Shown: one piece after another, positions 26,110 through 34,726 of the stretch
How positions within the stretch are numbered: position 1 is the stretch's first letter
Layout of the letters: each line of letters opens with the position of its first letter
Source: DASZHJ01 sp035517495
Lineage (GTDB): Bacteria; Pseudomonadota; Alphaproteobacteria; ATCC43930; CGMCC-115725
DNA: 64,000 bases
Direction: 5' to 3'
NCBI GenBank assembly: GCA_035517495.1
Contig: DATIYT010000071.1
Span: forward strand, 62,001 to 126,000
Made by a program: the position numbers and the translations under genes
The notes under the pieces: model-generated
What the model was told of the DNA's origin: nothing
The model's input: the letters and a program-made list of their open reading frames with translations, nothing else
The model's database searches: none

Positions 26110-27348
26110 CTAGTGCAGGACCTCCACGAAGCCGAACTTGCATCCGATGGGTCCGCTGTCCTTGACCACCTGGAACCCGGACATGACGTCCATGGTGGTA
26201 TCGCCATTCGCATCGAAGCTCCACTTGCCGTTCAGGCCGTCGAAGTCCTTGGTCGCGGCAATGGCGGCCCGGATCTTCTCACGGTCCTTAACACCCGCGC
26301 GCTTGATGGCGTCGATCACAACAGAAGCGGCTTCCCATGAGTAGAGAGCATAGGATGTGGGCTCGATGTTGTACTTGGCTTTGTAAGCCTTGTAGACCTC
26401 GCCACCCTTGCCCTTCATCTGCTCGAAGGGCAGGCTCGCGAACGTGATGTGCATGTCGACACCCAAGGCGGCGTCGCAGGTAGCCGCCTTCAGCAACTCG
26501 TCCTCGTAGAGACCGTCCGGCCCCATGAAATCGACCTTCGGCGACAGCATGCCGAGGTCCTTCATTTGACGAATGATGGTCTGCGCCCCCGTCTCGACGA
26601 CGGCCCCCATGTAGACGAGGTCGGCCCCGGACGCCCGGATCTTGGTGAGAACAGGCTTCTGGTCCGGCTGCTTATAGTCGATCCCTTCGTTGCCCAACAC
26701 CTCGAGGCCGATCTTCTTTGCCTCGGTCTCGAACACGTCGGCGATACCTTTGCCGTACAGTTCTTGGTCGTTGAGGATGTAGACCTTCTTGTGGCCCAGC
26801 TTCTTGGCCCAGCGTGCTCCCACGGAGCCCTGGATGTCGTCGGCAGGCGGCACGCGGAAGTAGCTCACGATACCCAGCGGACGGTAGATCTCAGGCTCGC
26901 CCGGGGCCGCGCCGGCTTTCTTGGTGAGGCCAGGATAGGTGTTGGCTGGCGTGACCTGCGCCATGTGGGCGCGCTGGGTAATCGCCATCGAGACCTTTGC
27001 GGCACCAGAATTATAGGTGCCGATGTAGACCATGGCGTCAGCGTCGGATACCGCTTTGTTGGCGTTCTCCGCCTCGACAGCGCCGTCCCACTTGCCGGTC
27101 TGCGGCGAAGAATCGTCCAGGTTGACCACCTCAAGGCAGAAGCCCGCAGCCTCGCCCTTGTTCTGTTCCACCGCAAGGTCCACGCCATTCTTCATTCCGG
27201 TTCCCTCCGGAATCATGGCGCCCTGCATTGGCCAACTGGTGTAGATCCTGATCTTGCCTTTGGAACAGTCGGCGGCATTGGCCCCGGCCGTAAGGCCCAC
27301 TAGCGGCATCGCCGCAACCACAAGGGCGAAAGCGTTCAATCGTTTCAT
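26110..27348 (-). CDS. Branched-chain amino-acid-type ABC transporter substrate-binding protein
   Basis: A 412-residue periplasmic protein. ATG 27348 follows GGAGGACTCCCG, and the first 25 residues are a signal peptide with probable cleavage after GANA. The mature protein is a type I periplasmic binding fold: IRIYTSWPMQGAMIPEG, an early ENANKAVSDADAMVYIGTYN loop, PANTYPGLTKK, and a hinge region YGKGIADVFETEAKKIGLEV. It is the first gene of the leftward Liv operon and diverges from the organic-acid operon at 27624. Substrates of this subfamily are not predictable; the neighbouring operons suggest an organic acid, amide or amino acid. Confidence 0.9.
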   Translation of the reverse strand: MKRLNAFALVVAAMPLVGLTAGANAADCSKGKIRIYTSWPMQGAMIPEGTGMKNGVDLAVEQNKGEAAGFCLEVVNLDDSSPQTGKWDGAVEAENANKAVSDADAMVYIGTYNSGAAKVSMAITQRAHMAQVTPANTYPGLTKKAGAAPGEPEIYRPLGIVSYFRVPPADDIQGSVGARWAKKLGHKKVYILNDQELYGKGIADVFETEAKKIGLEVLGNEGIDYKQPDQKPVLTKIRASGADLVYMGAVVETGAQTIIRQMKDLGMLSPKVDFMGPDGLYEDELLKAATCDAALGVDMHITFASLPFEQMKGKGGEVYKAYKAKYNIEPTSYALYSWEAASVVIDAIKRAGVKDREKIRAAIAATKDFDGLNGKWSFDANGDTTMDVMSGFQVVKDSGPIGCKFGFVEVLH

Positions 27349-27558
27349 CGGGAGTCCTCCACACTTTCCGGTTCAGCGCGATTTAGCTCTCGGCGTCCGT
27401 TTTCGTCTCCGTTACAAAACCACCTCAACTTATCTTGGGCATGCTATCCAGCTTGACTGCTGGTTTCAATCGAATCCAGTAAATATTAATCGGACACTGT
27501 TGAAACGCAGCGGTACGGCGCCCTTTCCATCTCGCGATCACCGCGCCGGCCCAACGCG

Positions 27559-27587
27559 TTGACAGGGAGGGGGGGTCGCTCTTAGCG
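27559..27587 (+). promoter_or_regulatory. Possible promoter (-35 TTGACA) upstream of the organic-acid operon
   Basis: A perfect TTGACA is at 27559-27564, and 17 bases later TTAGCG occupies the -10 position, a weak match. The operon's first ATG is at 27624. The 275-base gap to the divergent binding-protein gene also has an AT-rich patch near 27470-27500 which could hold the opposite promoter or an activator site. Confidence 0.3.
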
Positions 27588-27623
27588 TGATCGACCAAGT
27601 CAAAAAGTCGCTCGGGAGGAGCA

Positions 27624-27908
27624 ATGCCGACGCATTTCATCGTGCACGACAAGGCCGACACCGTCGGCGTCGTGGTGGTCGAGGACGTGAAGCCGAGCCA
27701 GCCGCTCACCGGCTGGATCATGGAGACCGACGAGACCATTCACCTGACGGCCCTCGATCCGGTGCCGCTGGGTCACAAGATCGCGCTCCGGGATATCAAG
27801 CAGGGCGACACTGTTCTCAAGTACGGGCATGACGTCGGCCATACCGTCGCCAATATCCCAAAAGGCCGGCACGTACACGTCCACAATATGAAGACGAAGA
27901 GGTGGTAG
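27624..27908 (+). CDS. UxaA-family small subunit, SAF domain (SuyA/altronate dehydratase N-terminal-like)
   Basis: A 94-residue protein equal to the N-terminal SAF domain of UxaA/GarD dehydratases. In two-subunit members such as (2R)-sulfolactate sulfo-lyase this is the small SuyA-type chain. ATG 27624 has GGAGGAGCA directly ahead. Domain landmarks are TVGVVVVEDV, the loop PLGHKIALRDIKQGDTVLKY and GHTVANIPKGRHVHVHN, ending in an HVHN segment usual for this domain. It is the first gene of an eleven-gene operon, and its partner starts two bases after its stop. Sulfolactate, altronate, galactarate-like or another 2-hydroxy acid could be the substrate. Confidence 0.85.
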   Translation: MPTHFIVHDKADTVGVVVVEDVKPSQPLTGWIMETDETIHLTALDPVPLGHKIALRDIKQGDTVLKYGHDVGHTVANIPKGRHVHVHNMKTKRW

Positions 27909-27910
27909 CG

Positions 27911-29098
27911 ATGGCCCGCGCTCTCTCCAGCAAGTCACGTCTTGAATTCATGGGTTATCGCCGCGAGAACGGCCGCGTCGGCGTGCGCAACCACGTGATC
28001 ATCCTGCCGTTGGACGATCTCTCGAACGCTGCCGCCGAAGCCGTCGCCAACAACATCAAAGGTACCTTGGCGCTGCCGCACGCTTACGGGCGGCTGCAGT
28101 TCGGCGAAGACCTCGACCTGCATTTCCGCACGCTCATTGGCACGGGCGCCAACCCCAATGTGGCTGCGTGCGTGGTGATCGGCATCGAGCCCGGCTGGAC
28201 CGGCCGCGTGGTGCAGGGTATCGCCAAGACCGGCAAGCCGGTGGCGGGCTTCGCCATCGAGGAGAACGGCGACATCAACACGATCGCCGCCGCCTCGCGC
28301 AAGGCGATGGAATTCCTGCGCGACGCGAGCGAGAAACAGCGCGAGCGCTGCAGCCTCGAGGAGCTCTTCATCTCGACGAAATGCGGCGAGAGCGACACCA
28401 CCTCGGGCCTCGCCTCTTGCCCGACGGTCGGCAACCTCATCGACAAGATCGATCCCGAGGGTGCGACCACCTGCTTCGGCGAGACCACGGAGATCACGGG
28501 AGCCGAGCAGGTCTGCGTGAGCCGCGCCGCCAGCAAGGAAGCCGCCGACAAATTCATGAAGACGTTCATGGCCTACCAAGACGTGATCGAACGGCACAAG
28601 ACCAGCGACCTCTCGGAATCGCAGCCCACCAAGGGCAATATCGCGGGCGGCCTCACCACCATTGAAGAGAAGGCCTTCGGCAATCTCGCCAAGATCGGCA
28701 AGAAGACCAAATTCATCGACGTGCTGAAACCGGCGGAAGCGCCGGGCAAGGGCGCTGGGCTTTATTTCATGGATACCTCGTCCGCTGCCGCCGAATGCGT
28801 GACGTTGCAGGCCGCGGCCGGCTTCGTGGTGCACCTTTTCCCGACCGGACAAGGCAACGTGATCGGCAACCCGATCGAGCCCGTGATCAAGCTCACGGCC
28901 AATCCCAAGACCGCGCGCACCATGAGCGAGCACATCGATCTCGACGTGTCGGGCATCCTGCGCCGCGAAATGACGCTGGACGAGGCCGGCGACCGGTTGA
29001 TCGACGTGATGATCCGCACCTGCAACGGCCGCCTTACCTGCGCCGAAGCGCTCGGGCATCGCGAATTCGTTATGACGAAGCTGTACCAAAGCGCTTGA
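27911..29098 (+). CDS. UxaA-family large subunit (altronate/galactarate dehydratase C-terminal; SuyB-like)
   Basis: A 395-residue catalytic subunit. I choose ATG 27911, with GAGG 8 bases upstream, over GTG 27902, which overlaps the previous stop. The start GYRRENGRVGVRNHVIILP is the hallmark of this family. Conserved cysteines that may bind iron are in STKCGESDTTSGLASCP and GATTCFGETTEI. The C-terminal half has GLYFMDTSSAAAECVTLQAA and MIRTCNGRLTCAEALGH. The 94 + 395 residue split matches SuyAB in size, but the fused altronate and galactarate dehydratases share the same domains. It should eliminate water or sulfite from a 2-hydroxy acid (family knowledge). The substrate is unresolved. Confidence 0.87.
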   Translation: MARALSSKSRLEFMGYRRENGRVGVRNHVIILPLDDLSNAAAEAVANNIKGTLALPHAYGRLQFGEDLDLHFRTLIGTGANPNVAACVVIGIEPGWTGRVVQGIAKTGKPVAGFAIEENGDINTIAAASRKAMEFLRDASEKQRERCSLEELFISTKCGESDTTSGLASCPTVGNLIDKIDPEGATTCFGETTEITGAEQVCVSRAASKEAADKFMKTFMAYQDVIERHKTSDLSESQPTKGNIAGGLTTIEEKAFGNLAKIGKKTKFIDVLKPAEAPGKGAGLYFMDTSSAAAECVTLQAAAGFVVHLFPTGQGNVIGNPIEPVIKLTANPKTARTMSEHIDLDVSGILRREMTLDEAGDRLIDVMIRTCNGRLTCAEALGHREFVMTKLYQSA

Positions 29099-29107
29099 GC
29101 AACCGAG

Positions 29108-29824
29108 ATGGGTGAGACGCTCCACGTCGCCGTCTGGCGCGGTACGGCGGCGGGACGGCTCGTCCCCTACGAGGTACCAGTTCAGGAGAGCCAGACCGTC
29201 CTCGACGTGGTGACGTACATCCAGCGTCACCTCGACCCCAGCCTCTCCTACCGCTTCGCCTGTCGCGTCGGCATGTGCGGGTCGTGCGCCATGACGGTGA
29301 ACGGTGTCGCGCGTTGGACCTGCCGCACCCATGTGCGGCGGGTGGCCAGGGATGGACGGCTCGAACTCAAGCCTCTCGAACGGCTGCCGGTCATCAAGGA
29401 TCTCGCAGCGGACATGAGCGCGTTTTTTGAGAAATGGACGCGCGCCAAGGGCACGTTCGTGCCCCAAGGCGAGCTGCCGGCCGACTTCGCGGTGGTGCCG
29501 CCGGGAACGCCGCAGCGTCGCGCCGCCGATGCCGGCATCGAATGCATCGGCTGCGGGGTCTGCTATGCCTCCTGCGACGTGGTGGCGTGGAAGCCGGATT
29601 ACCTCGGTCCGGCCGCGCTCAACCGCGCTTGGACTCTGGTCAATGACGTGCGCGATGCCGGCAACGCCGAGCGGCTCAAGGCGGTCGCGGGAGACGCCGG
29701 CTGTCATTCCTGTCACAGCCATCAGAGCTGCTTTGAGCGCTGCCCCAAGGCGATCGATCCCACGGCATCGATCGCCGGGCTCAAGCGCGCGACCGCATGG
29801 GCGGCACTTCGAGGCGAATTGTGA
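29108..29824 (+). CDS. Succinate dehydrogenase/fumarate reductase-like iron-sulfur subunit
   Basis: A 238-residue electron-transfer subunit. The N-terminal ferredoxin domain has the [2Fe-2S] ligands in CRVGMCGSC and WTCRTH. The C-terminal domain has CIGCGVCYASCD for the [4Fe-4S] cluster and CHSHQSCFERCP, with the C-x5-C-x3-CP spacing seen in SdhB for the other cluster. In ordinary SdhB the first motif ends CP; here the Pro is replaced by Asp. It would pass electrons from the flavoprotein (34723) to the membrane anchors that follow. Its stop overlaps the next GTG start. A second, housekeeping Sdh presumably exists elsewhere in the genome. Confidence 0.92.
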   Translation: MGETLHVAVWRGTAAGRLVPYEVPVQESQTVLDVVTYIQRHLDPSLSYRFACRVGMCGSCAMTVNGVARWTCRTHVRRVARDGRLELKPLERLPVIKDLAADMSAFFEKWTRAKGTFVPQGELPADFAVVPPGTPQRRAADAGIECIGCGVCYASCDVVAWKPDYLGPAALNRAWTLVNDVRDAGNAERLKAVAGDAGCHSCHSHQSCFERCPKAIDPTASIAGLKRATAWAALRGEL

Positions 29825-30159
29825 GCGCGCGTGGCGATACCTGGCTCTGGATCCTGCAGCGTGCGAGCGCGCTGGTGCTGGCATTTGCGGTGCTTGTGCA
29901 CATCGTCACGATCATCTATGCCGTACGCCACGGACTGAGCGCCGCGGCGATACTTTTGCGGACCGCGGGCGACCCCTGGTGGCTCGGCTTTTATCTGATA
30001 TTCGTCGCCGCGGCGGCGTTGCATGCGGGGATCGGCATGCGCGTCATCATGCGCGAATGGACTCCCTGGCGCGGCCGCAGCCTCGATTTCGCGGCGCTGC
30101 TGCTGGCGCTGGGCACACTCGCCGCCGGTTGGCGGGCGGCGCTGGGGCTCTTTGCATGA
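29821..30159 (+). CDS. Succinate dehydrogenase/fumarate reductase-like membrane anchor 1 (SdhD-like)
   Basis: A 112-residue hydrophobic protein with three predicted helices. Its GTG start is embedded in the sdhB-like stop (GTGA). WILQRASALVLAFAVLVHIV and HAGIGMRVIMREW resemble the small b-type cytochrome anchor, with His residues that could ligate heme. It should hold the iron-sulfur subunit on the inner membrane and help form the quinone site. The longer frame starting at 29797 would lie inside sdhB and lacks a ribosome site. Confidence 0.82.
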   Translation: MSARGDTWLWILQRASALVLAFAVLVHIVTIIYAVRHGLSAAAILLRTAGDPWWLGFYLIFVAAAALHAGIGMRVIMREWTPWRGRSLDFAALLLALGTLAAGWRAALGLFA

Positions 30160-30497
30160 GCTGGCGCGCGCGCAATCACCCGAACTTCTGGGCCTTTGCG
30201 GTGCATCGCCTCTCCGGGCTGCTGTTGGCGATCTTCCTGCCGTTCCACTTCTGGGCGCTTGGCACCGCGATCACGGGTGCGGCGCGGCTCGACGCCTTTC
30301 TGGCGTGGAGCGAGCAACCGCTGGTCAAGCTCGCGGAAGTCGGGCTCGTGACGCTGCTGGCGCTGCACTTAACGGGAGGGCTCCGCTTGCTCGCGATCGA
30401 GCTACTGGCCTGGCGGGACTGGCAAAAGACCGCCGTCTCGCTCTCCGCCGGGGTTAGCCTTGCGGTCGGTCTCCTGTTCCTGCTCAATATCTTCTAG
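30156..30497 (+). CDS. Succinate dehydrogenase/fumarate reductase-like membrane anchor 2 (cytochrome b556, SdhC-like)
   Basis: A 113-residue protein with three helices, starting at ATG 30156 in an ATGA overlap with the preceding stop. NFWAFAVHRLSGLLLAIFLP is the HRxSG motif of the cytochrome b556 subunit, and LALHLTGGLRLLAIEL is the heme-His helix with the GxR signature. With anchor 1 it gives the usual two-chain quinone-reactive membrane domain. The frame is also open far upstream, but only this stretch has family similarity. Confidence 0.85.
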   Translation: MSWRARNHPNFWAFAVHRLSGLLLAIFLPFHFWALGTAITGAARLDAFLAWSEQPLVKLAEVGLVTLLALHLTGGLRLLAIELLAWRDWQKTAVSLSAGVSLAVGLLFLLNIF

Positions 30498-30511
30498 GGC
30501 AAGGAAGCGCG

Positions 30512-31537
30512 ATGCAGGCTAGCAAATCGATCGTTTGCCGATGGGGTCTGCGGCTCGTCGCCGCGGCGCTCGCCCTTGCGTTCGCCGCATCATCCCGGGC
30601 GGAAGTGAGCGAGGTGCGGATCGCCGAGCAGTTCGGCATCGGCTATCTGCCCCTCACGGTGATGCGACACGAGCATCTGCTGGAGCAGGCAGCGGCGAAA
30701 GCCGGACTCGGCGACGTCAAGGTGTCGTGGTCGCAATTCGGCGCCGGCAATGCCATGAACGAGGCGCTGCTCTCCGGCAATCTGGATTTTCCCTCGGGCG
30801 GCGTCGGGCCGTTGCTCACGATATGGAGCAAAACTAGGGGACGCCAAGACGTGAAAGGCGTCGCCTCGCTCAATTCGATGCCGCTCTACCTCGTGACCGT
30901 CGATCCGGCGGTCAAGACAATCAAGGATTTCAGCGAGAAAGACCGTATCGCGCTCCCGGCCGTGAAGATCTCGATCCAGGCGGTCACGTTGGAAATGGCG
31001 GCTGCGCAGGCCTTCGGCGAAGACGAATACAACAAGCTCGATCCGCTGACCGTTGGGCTCGCGCATCCTGATGCGATGGCGGCGATGCTTGCCGGCAAGA
31101 CGGAGATCACCGCGCATTTCGGCAGTGCGCCCTTCATGTACCAAGAACTCGACGACCCGCGCGCGCATCGCGTGCTTAATTCCTATGAGGTGCTGGGCGG
31201 TCCGCACACTTTCAACCTGGTATGGACCAGCAAGCGCTTTCACGACGCCAACCCCAAGACTTATGCGGCGTTCCTGGCGGCCCTCGAACAGGCGATGACG
31301 CTGATCAAGAGCGATCCGCATCGTGCGGCTGCGATCTATGTCGAGGAAGAAAAGTCAAAGCTCGCGCCTGACTTCATCGAGAAAATGATCCGCGATCCCG
31401 AGAACGTCTTCACGACCACCCCGCAGAACGTTCTCAAATATGCGGGCTTCATGAAGAAGACCGGCGCCATCGACGCGGCGCCCACCGACTGGAAAGAATT
31501 GTTCTTTCCGGACATTCACGCCGTTCCGGGAAGCTGA
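30512..31537 (+). CDS. NitT/TauT-family ABC transporter substrate-binding protein
   Basis: A 341-residue periplasmic binding protein with a signal peptide (basic start, hydrophobic LVAAALALAFAASSRA, probable cleavage at SRA). It is a two-lobe binding protein of the nitrate/taurine/phthalate group: RIAEQFGIGYLPLTVMRHEH, FGAGNAMNEALLSGNLDF and ITAHFGSAPFMYQEL. ATG 30512 has AAGGAAG upstream, 14 bases after the anchor gene, and its stop shares a base with the ATPase start (TGATG). It lies inside the operon, so the imported compound is probably the pathway substrate. Confidence 0.9.
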   Translation: MQASKSIVCRWGLRLVAAALALAFAASSRAEVSEVRIAEQFGIGYLPLTVMRHEHLLEQAAAKAGLGDVKVSWSQFGAGNAMNEALLSGNLDFPSGGVGPLLTIWSKTRGRQDVKGVASLNSMPLYLVTVDPAVKTIKDFSEKDRIALPAVKISIQAVTLEMAAAQAFGEDEYNKLDPLTVGLAHPDAMAAMLAGKTEITAHFGSAPFMYQELDDPRAHRVLNSYEVLGGPHTFNLVWTSKRFHDANPKTYAAFLAALEQAMTLIKSDPHRAAAIYVEEEKSKLAPDFIEKMIRDPENVFTTTPQNVLKYAGFMKKTGAIDAAPTDWKELFFPDIHAVPGS

Positions 31538-32349
31538 TGGACGCCGGCGCCGACAGGTCGACATCGGGCGAGGCGCCGCTCCTCGAAGTCGAGGACGTGA
31601 CTTTGCAGTACAAGACCAAGCAGCATCTGGTTACCGCGACATATCGCGTGGGTTTCCGCGTCTATCGTGGCGACCGCTTCGTCCTGCTCGGACCCTCGGG
31701 CTGCGGCAAGTCGACCTTGCTCAAGGGTGTCGCGGGCTTCCTGCGGCCGGTCGAGGGGCGCATCCGCCTCAACGGAAATCTGGTGCAGCGCCCAGGACCC
31801 GACCGCATGATGGTGTTCCAGGAATTTGATCAATTGCTGCCGTGGAAGACGGTCACGCAGAACGTGGCTTTCCCGCTGCTCGCGAGCAAGCGTTGCCAAT
31901 CCAAAGAGGCGGAAGAACGCGCGCTCAGCTACATCGCCAGGGTAAAGCTCCTTGAATTCCGCGACGTCTATCCGCACATGCTCTCGGGCGGCATGAAGCA
32001 GCGCGTCGCGATCGCGCGCGCGATGGCGATGGAGCCGGATATCCTGCTGATGGACGAGCCCTTCGCCGCGCTCGACGCGCTGACCCGCCGCAAAATGCAG
32101 GAGGAGCTGCTGCAGCTCTGGTCGGACATCCGCTTCACCGTGTTGTTCGTCACCCACTCGATCGAGGAAGCGATCATCGTCGGCAACCGCATCCTTGTGC
32201 TGTCGCCGCATCCGGGCCAGGTGAAAGCCGAGCTCAATTCCGAGCATGGCCATGCGACCGCTGGCGACCGGGAGTTTCTGGCCTTGCAGCAGCGCATTCA
32301 TCGGATGCTGTTCGCCGAAGCGGTCGAGGACACGCGGGTGCGCGTATGA
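31537..32349 (+). CDS. NitT/TauT-family ABC transporter ATP-binding protein
   Basis: A 270-residue ATPase. Walker A LGPSGCGKSTLLKG is near residue 51, the Q-loop FQEFDQLLPWKTVTQNV near 92, signature LSGGMKQRVAIARAM near 149 and Walker B ILLMDEPFAALD near 169, with the switch His in VTHSIEEAI. FQEFDQLLPWKT is the form common in TauB/SsuB-type subunits. It overlaps both neighbours by one to four bases, so the importer genes are translationally coupled. Confidence 0.93.
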   Translation: MDAGADRSTSGEAPLLEVEDVTLQYKTKQHLVTATYRVGFRVYRGDRFVLLGPSGCGKSTLLKGVAGFLRPVEGRIRLNGNLVQRPGPDRMMVFQEFDQLLPWKTVTQNVAFPLLASKRCQSKEAEERALSYIARVKLLEFRDVYPHMLSGGMKQRVAIARAMAMEPDILLMDEPFAALDALTRRKMQEELLQLWSDIRFTVLFVTHSIEEAIIVGNRILVLSPHPGQVKAELNSEHGHATAGDREFLALQQRIHRMLFAEAVEDTRVRV

Positions 32350-33233
32350 AGACGATCGAGCGCACCCTCCCGGTTCCTCCGACGCGCCCAGAATTCGAAC
32401 GCGCCATCGCGGACGCCCGCAACGTCGGCGAGATCGTGCGCCCGTTGTCGATTTGGGAGCGCGTCACCAACATCACGGCGGTGCGGCGGCTCTCTCTCTT
32501 GGTGCTGCTGGCGGTGATCTGGCAGGTTTATTCGAGCTGGCTCGACAACCCTCTGCTGTTTCCAACATTCAGCGAGGTCGTGCGGTCGTTCTGGCATGAT
32601 CTCGTCAATGGCGAGCTGATCGCGCGCACGGGCGTCTCGCTCAAGGTGCTGCTGCTGGGCTATGCCGCGGGGATCGCCATCGCCGCCGTGCTCACGACTT
32701 TCGCGGTCTCGACACGGATCGGCACCGACCTCTTGAGCACGCTCACTTCGATGTTCAACCCGCTGCCGGCGATCGCGCTGCTGCCGCTGGCATTGCTGTG
32801 GTTCGGCCTCGGCAATCCGAGCCTGATCTTCGTGCTCATTCATTCCGTGCTGTGGCCTGTCTCGCTCAACACGCACTCGGGGTTCCTCGGCGTCTCCGAG
32901 ACGCTGCGCATGGCCGGCCATAATTACGGCCTCGCCGGCATCCGCTTCGTCCTGCGCATCCTCGTGCCCGCGGCCTTTCCTTCGATCCTCACGGGACTCA
33001 AGGTCGGATGGGCATTCGCATGGCGGACCTTGATCGCGGCCGAGCTGGTATTCGGCGTGAGCTCCGGCTCCGGCGGGCTCGGCTGGTACATCTTCGAGAA
33101 CCGCAACGAGCTGGAGATCGCCAATGTTTTTGCGGGTCTCTTTACGGTCATGGTGATCGGCCTGGTGGTGGAGAGCGTGGTCTTCCGCACCATCGAGGCG
33201 CACACCGTGCGCAAGTGGGGTATGCAGCGATGA
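32346..33233 (+). CDS. NitT/TauT-family ABC transporter permease
   Basis: A 295-residue inner-membrane protein with about six helices, starting in an ATGA overlap. The cytoplasmic EAA loop is GFLGVSETLRMAGHNYGLAG followed by ILVPAAFPSILTGLKVGWA, the TauC/SsuC pattern. WFGLGNPSLIFVLIHSVLWP is the usual helix before it. Its stop overlaps the hydratase alpha start (ATGA). Embedding an importer between hydratase and dehydrogenase genes is unusual and argues for one dedicated pathway. Confidence 0.93.
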   Translation: MKTIERTLPVPPTRPEFERAIADARNVGEIVRPLSIWERVTNITAVRRLSLLVLLAVIWQVYSSWLDNPLLFPTFSEVVRSFWHDLVNGELIARTGVSLKVLLLGYAAGIAIAAVLTTFAVSTRIGTDLLSTLTSMFNPLPAIALLPLALLWFGLGNPSLIFVLIHSVLWPVSLNTHSGFLGVSETLRMAGHNYGLAGIRFVLRILVPAAFPSILTGLKVGWAFAWRTLIAAELVFGVSSGSGGLGWYIFENRNELEIANVFAGLFTVMVIGLVVESVVFRTIEAHTVRKWGMQR

Positions 33234-34111
33234 CACTACGCATCGATCTCGACGTGGTCGAGGAACTGGCGAAGCTTCTGTACATCCGTGCCCTCAAGGT
33301 GCTCCCGGACGACATCAAGCAGGGTTTCGAGCGGCTTTACTCCGGCGAGAGCGACGGCACCGCGCGAAACATTCTCGCGACCATGCGCGAAAACATCGAG
33401 GTCGCCGAGAAGACCGACAACCTGCTCTGCCAGGATACCGGCATTCCCATCTATAATGTCACGATCGGCCTGCACGTGGAGGTGAACGGCGCCGGGCTCA
33501 AGGATGCGATCCGGCGCGGTTGCGCGCGCGCAACGCAGGAGCACCCGCTTCGCTCCTCCGTCGTCCACCCGATCACGCGCAAGAACGAGCACACGTCCTG
33601 CGGCGAGCTTGTACCAGTGATCAATATCGACTTTTCGCCCGAGGCGGACGAGGTCCGGATCGAGATGATTCCGAAGGGCAGCGGCTCGGAGAACGGCTCA
33701 TTCCTCAAGATGTGCATCCCCGCCGAAGGAGTGGCGGGGATCAAGACTTTCGTCGTCGATCGCGTGATCGAGGCGGGCGGGAAGGTCTGTCCGCCCACCA
33801 TCGTCGGCGTCGGCGTCGGCGGTACCTCCGATCTCTGCATGCATCTGGCGAAAGTGGCGGCGACCCGGCCGCTCGGCAGCCAATGCCAGGACGAAGCGGG
33901 CGCTGAGCTCGAACGCGAATTGAGCCGCGCCGTCAACACGCTGGGGATCGGCCCCCAGGGCCTCGGCGGCGACAGCACGGCGTTTGCCGTGCACGTGGAG
34001 GTCGCGGCGACGCACATCACCATGAACCCGGTCGCGATCAACATCCAATGTCACTCGGCGCGGCGCGCAGTGGCGACAATTCGACCGACCGGGATCGAGA
34101 TCGGAACCTGA
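33230..34111 (+). CDS. Class I fumarate hydratase / L-tartrate dehydratase-type alpha subunit
   Basis: A 293-residue iron-sulfur hydratase subunit starting at ATG 33230 (ATGA overlap). NLLCQDTGIP near residue 65, KMCIPAEG near 161 and GKVCPPTIVGVGVGGTSDL near 185 provide the cysteines expected for the [4Fe-4S] site and the glycine-rich loop; the C-terminus has GPQGLGGDSTAFAV and NIQCHSARRA. TtdA and FumA N-terminal domains share these motifs. The enzyme adds or removes water on a dicarboxylate such as fumarate, mesaconate or tartrate. Which one is not determined. It pairs with the beta subunit four bases downstream. Confidence 0.9.
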   Translation: MTLRIDLDVVEELAKLLYIRALKVLPDDIKQGFERLYSGESDGTARNILATMRENIEVAEKTDNLLCQDTGIPIYNVTIGLHVEVNGAGLKDAIRRGCARATQEHPLRSSVVHPITRKNEHTSCGELVPVINIDFSPEADEVRIEMIPKGSGSENGSFLKMCIPAEGVAGIKTFVVDRVIEAGGKVCPPTIVGVGVGGTSDLCMHLAKVAATRPLGSQCQDEAGAELERELSRAVNTLGIGPQGLGGDSTAFAVHVEVAATHITMNPVAINIQCHSARRAVATIRPTGIEIGT

Positions 34112-34114
34112 GCC

Positions 34115-34726
34115 ATGGCGCATCACGATTTCGATACGCCGATCGACGAGGTTGCGCTGCGCGGGTTGCGCATCGGCGATACCGTGACCCTCAACCGCAC
34201 GCTGTTCGGCATCCGCGACGCGACGCTGATCCATATGTTCGACCGCGGGCGCAAGACGCGGTTCGACCTCAGCGGCCATGCCGTCATTCACACCGCGCCC
34301 AACGTCAAGAAAGTACCGGTTTCGAACCAATATCCAGCGGGCTATCAATCGATTTGCGTAGGCACGACGACCAGTGCGCGCATGGAGCGCTTCACAAGGC
34401 CCCTGATGGCGCAGTACGGCGTGCGCCTCATCATCGGCAAGGGCGGGCTCGCCGATGCCTCGAAGGCGGCCTTCGCGGAACTGGGCGGCGCCTATCTCGC
34501 GGTCATCGGCGGCACCGCCGCGCTCGAAACCACATGGATCACCGCGATCGAGGACGTCGACCTCGACGACCTCAATCCCGAGAGCCTCTGGCGCTTCGGA
34601 ATCAAGGGATTCGGACCGCTGCTCGTTGCCATGGATGCGCATGGCGGCAGTCTCTATGACAGCGTCGCCGCAACCGCTGCCGAACGCCGAGCGAAGGCGC
34701 TACTCTCCATGGGAATTGCGGGTTGA
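34115..34726 (+). CDS. Class I fumarate hydratase / L-tartrate dehydratase-type beta subunit
   Basis: A 203-residue partner of the alpha subunit, matching the C-terminal domain of FumA and TtdB. It has LRIGDTVTLNRTLFGIRDA, the substrate-binding VGTTTSARMERF (usually GPTTSxRM), LIIGKGGL and the C-terminal segment WITAIEDVDLDDLNPESLWR. It starts at ATG 34115, three bases after the alpha stop, and its own stop is overlapped by the TTG start of the flavoprotein gene. The Thr for Pro change in the GPTTS motif may affect specificity (inference). Confidence 0.9.
   Translation: MAHHDFDTPIDEVALRGLRIGDTVTLNRTLFGIRDATLIHMFDRGRKTRFDLSGHAVIHTAPNVKKVPVSNQYPAGYQSICVGTTTSARMERFTRPLMAQYGVRLIIGKGGLADASKAAFAELGGAYLAVIGGTAALETTWITAIEDVDLDDLNPESLWRFGIKGFGPLLVAMDAHGGSLYDSVAATAAERRAKALLSMGIAG

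Noticed and set aside
27935..29884. A 649-codon open frame on the minus strand opposite the UxaA-like and SdhB-like genes
   Set aside because: It is antisense to genes with clear family motifs, and its product is Arg/Ala/Gly/His-rich with no recognisable domain. Long antisense frames are expected at this GC content.
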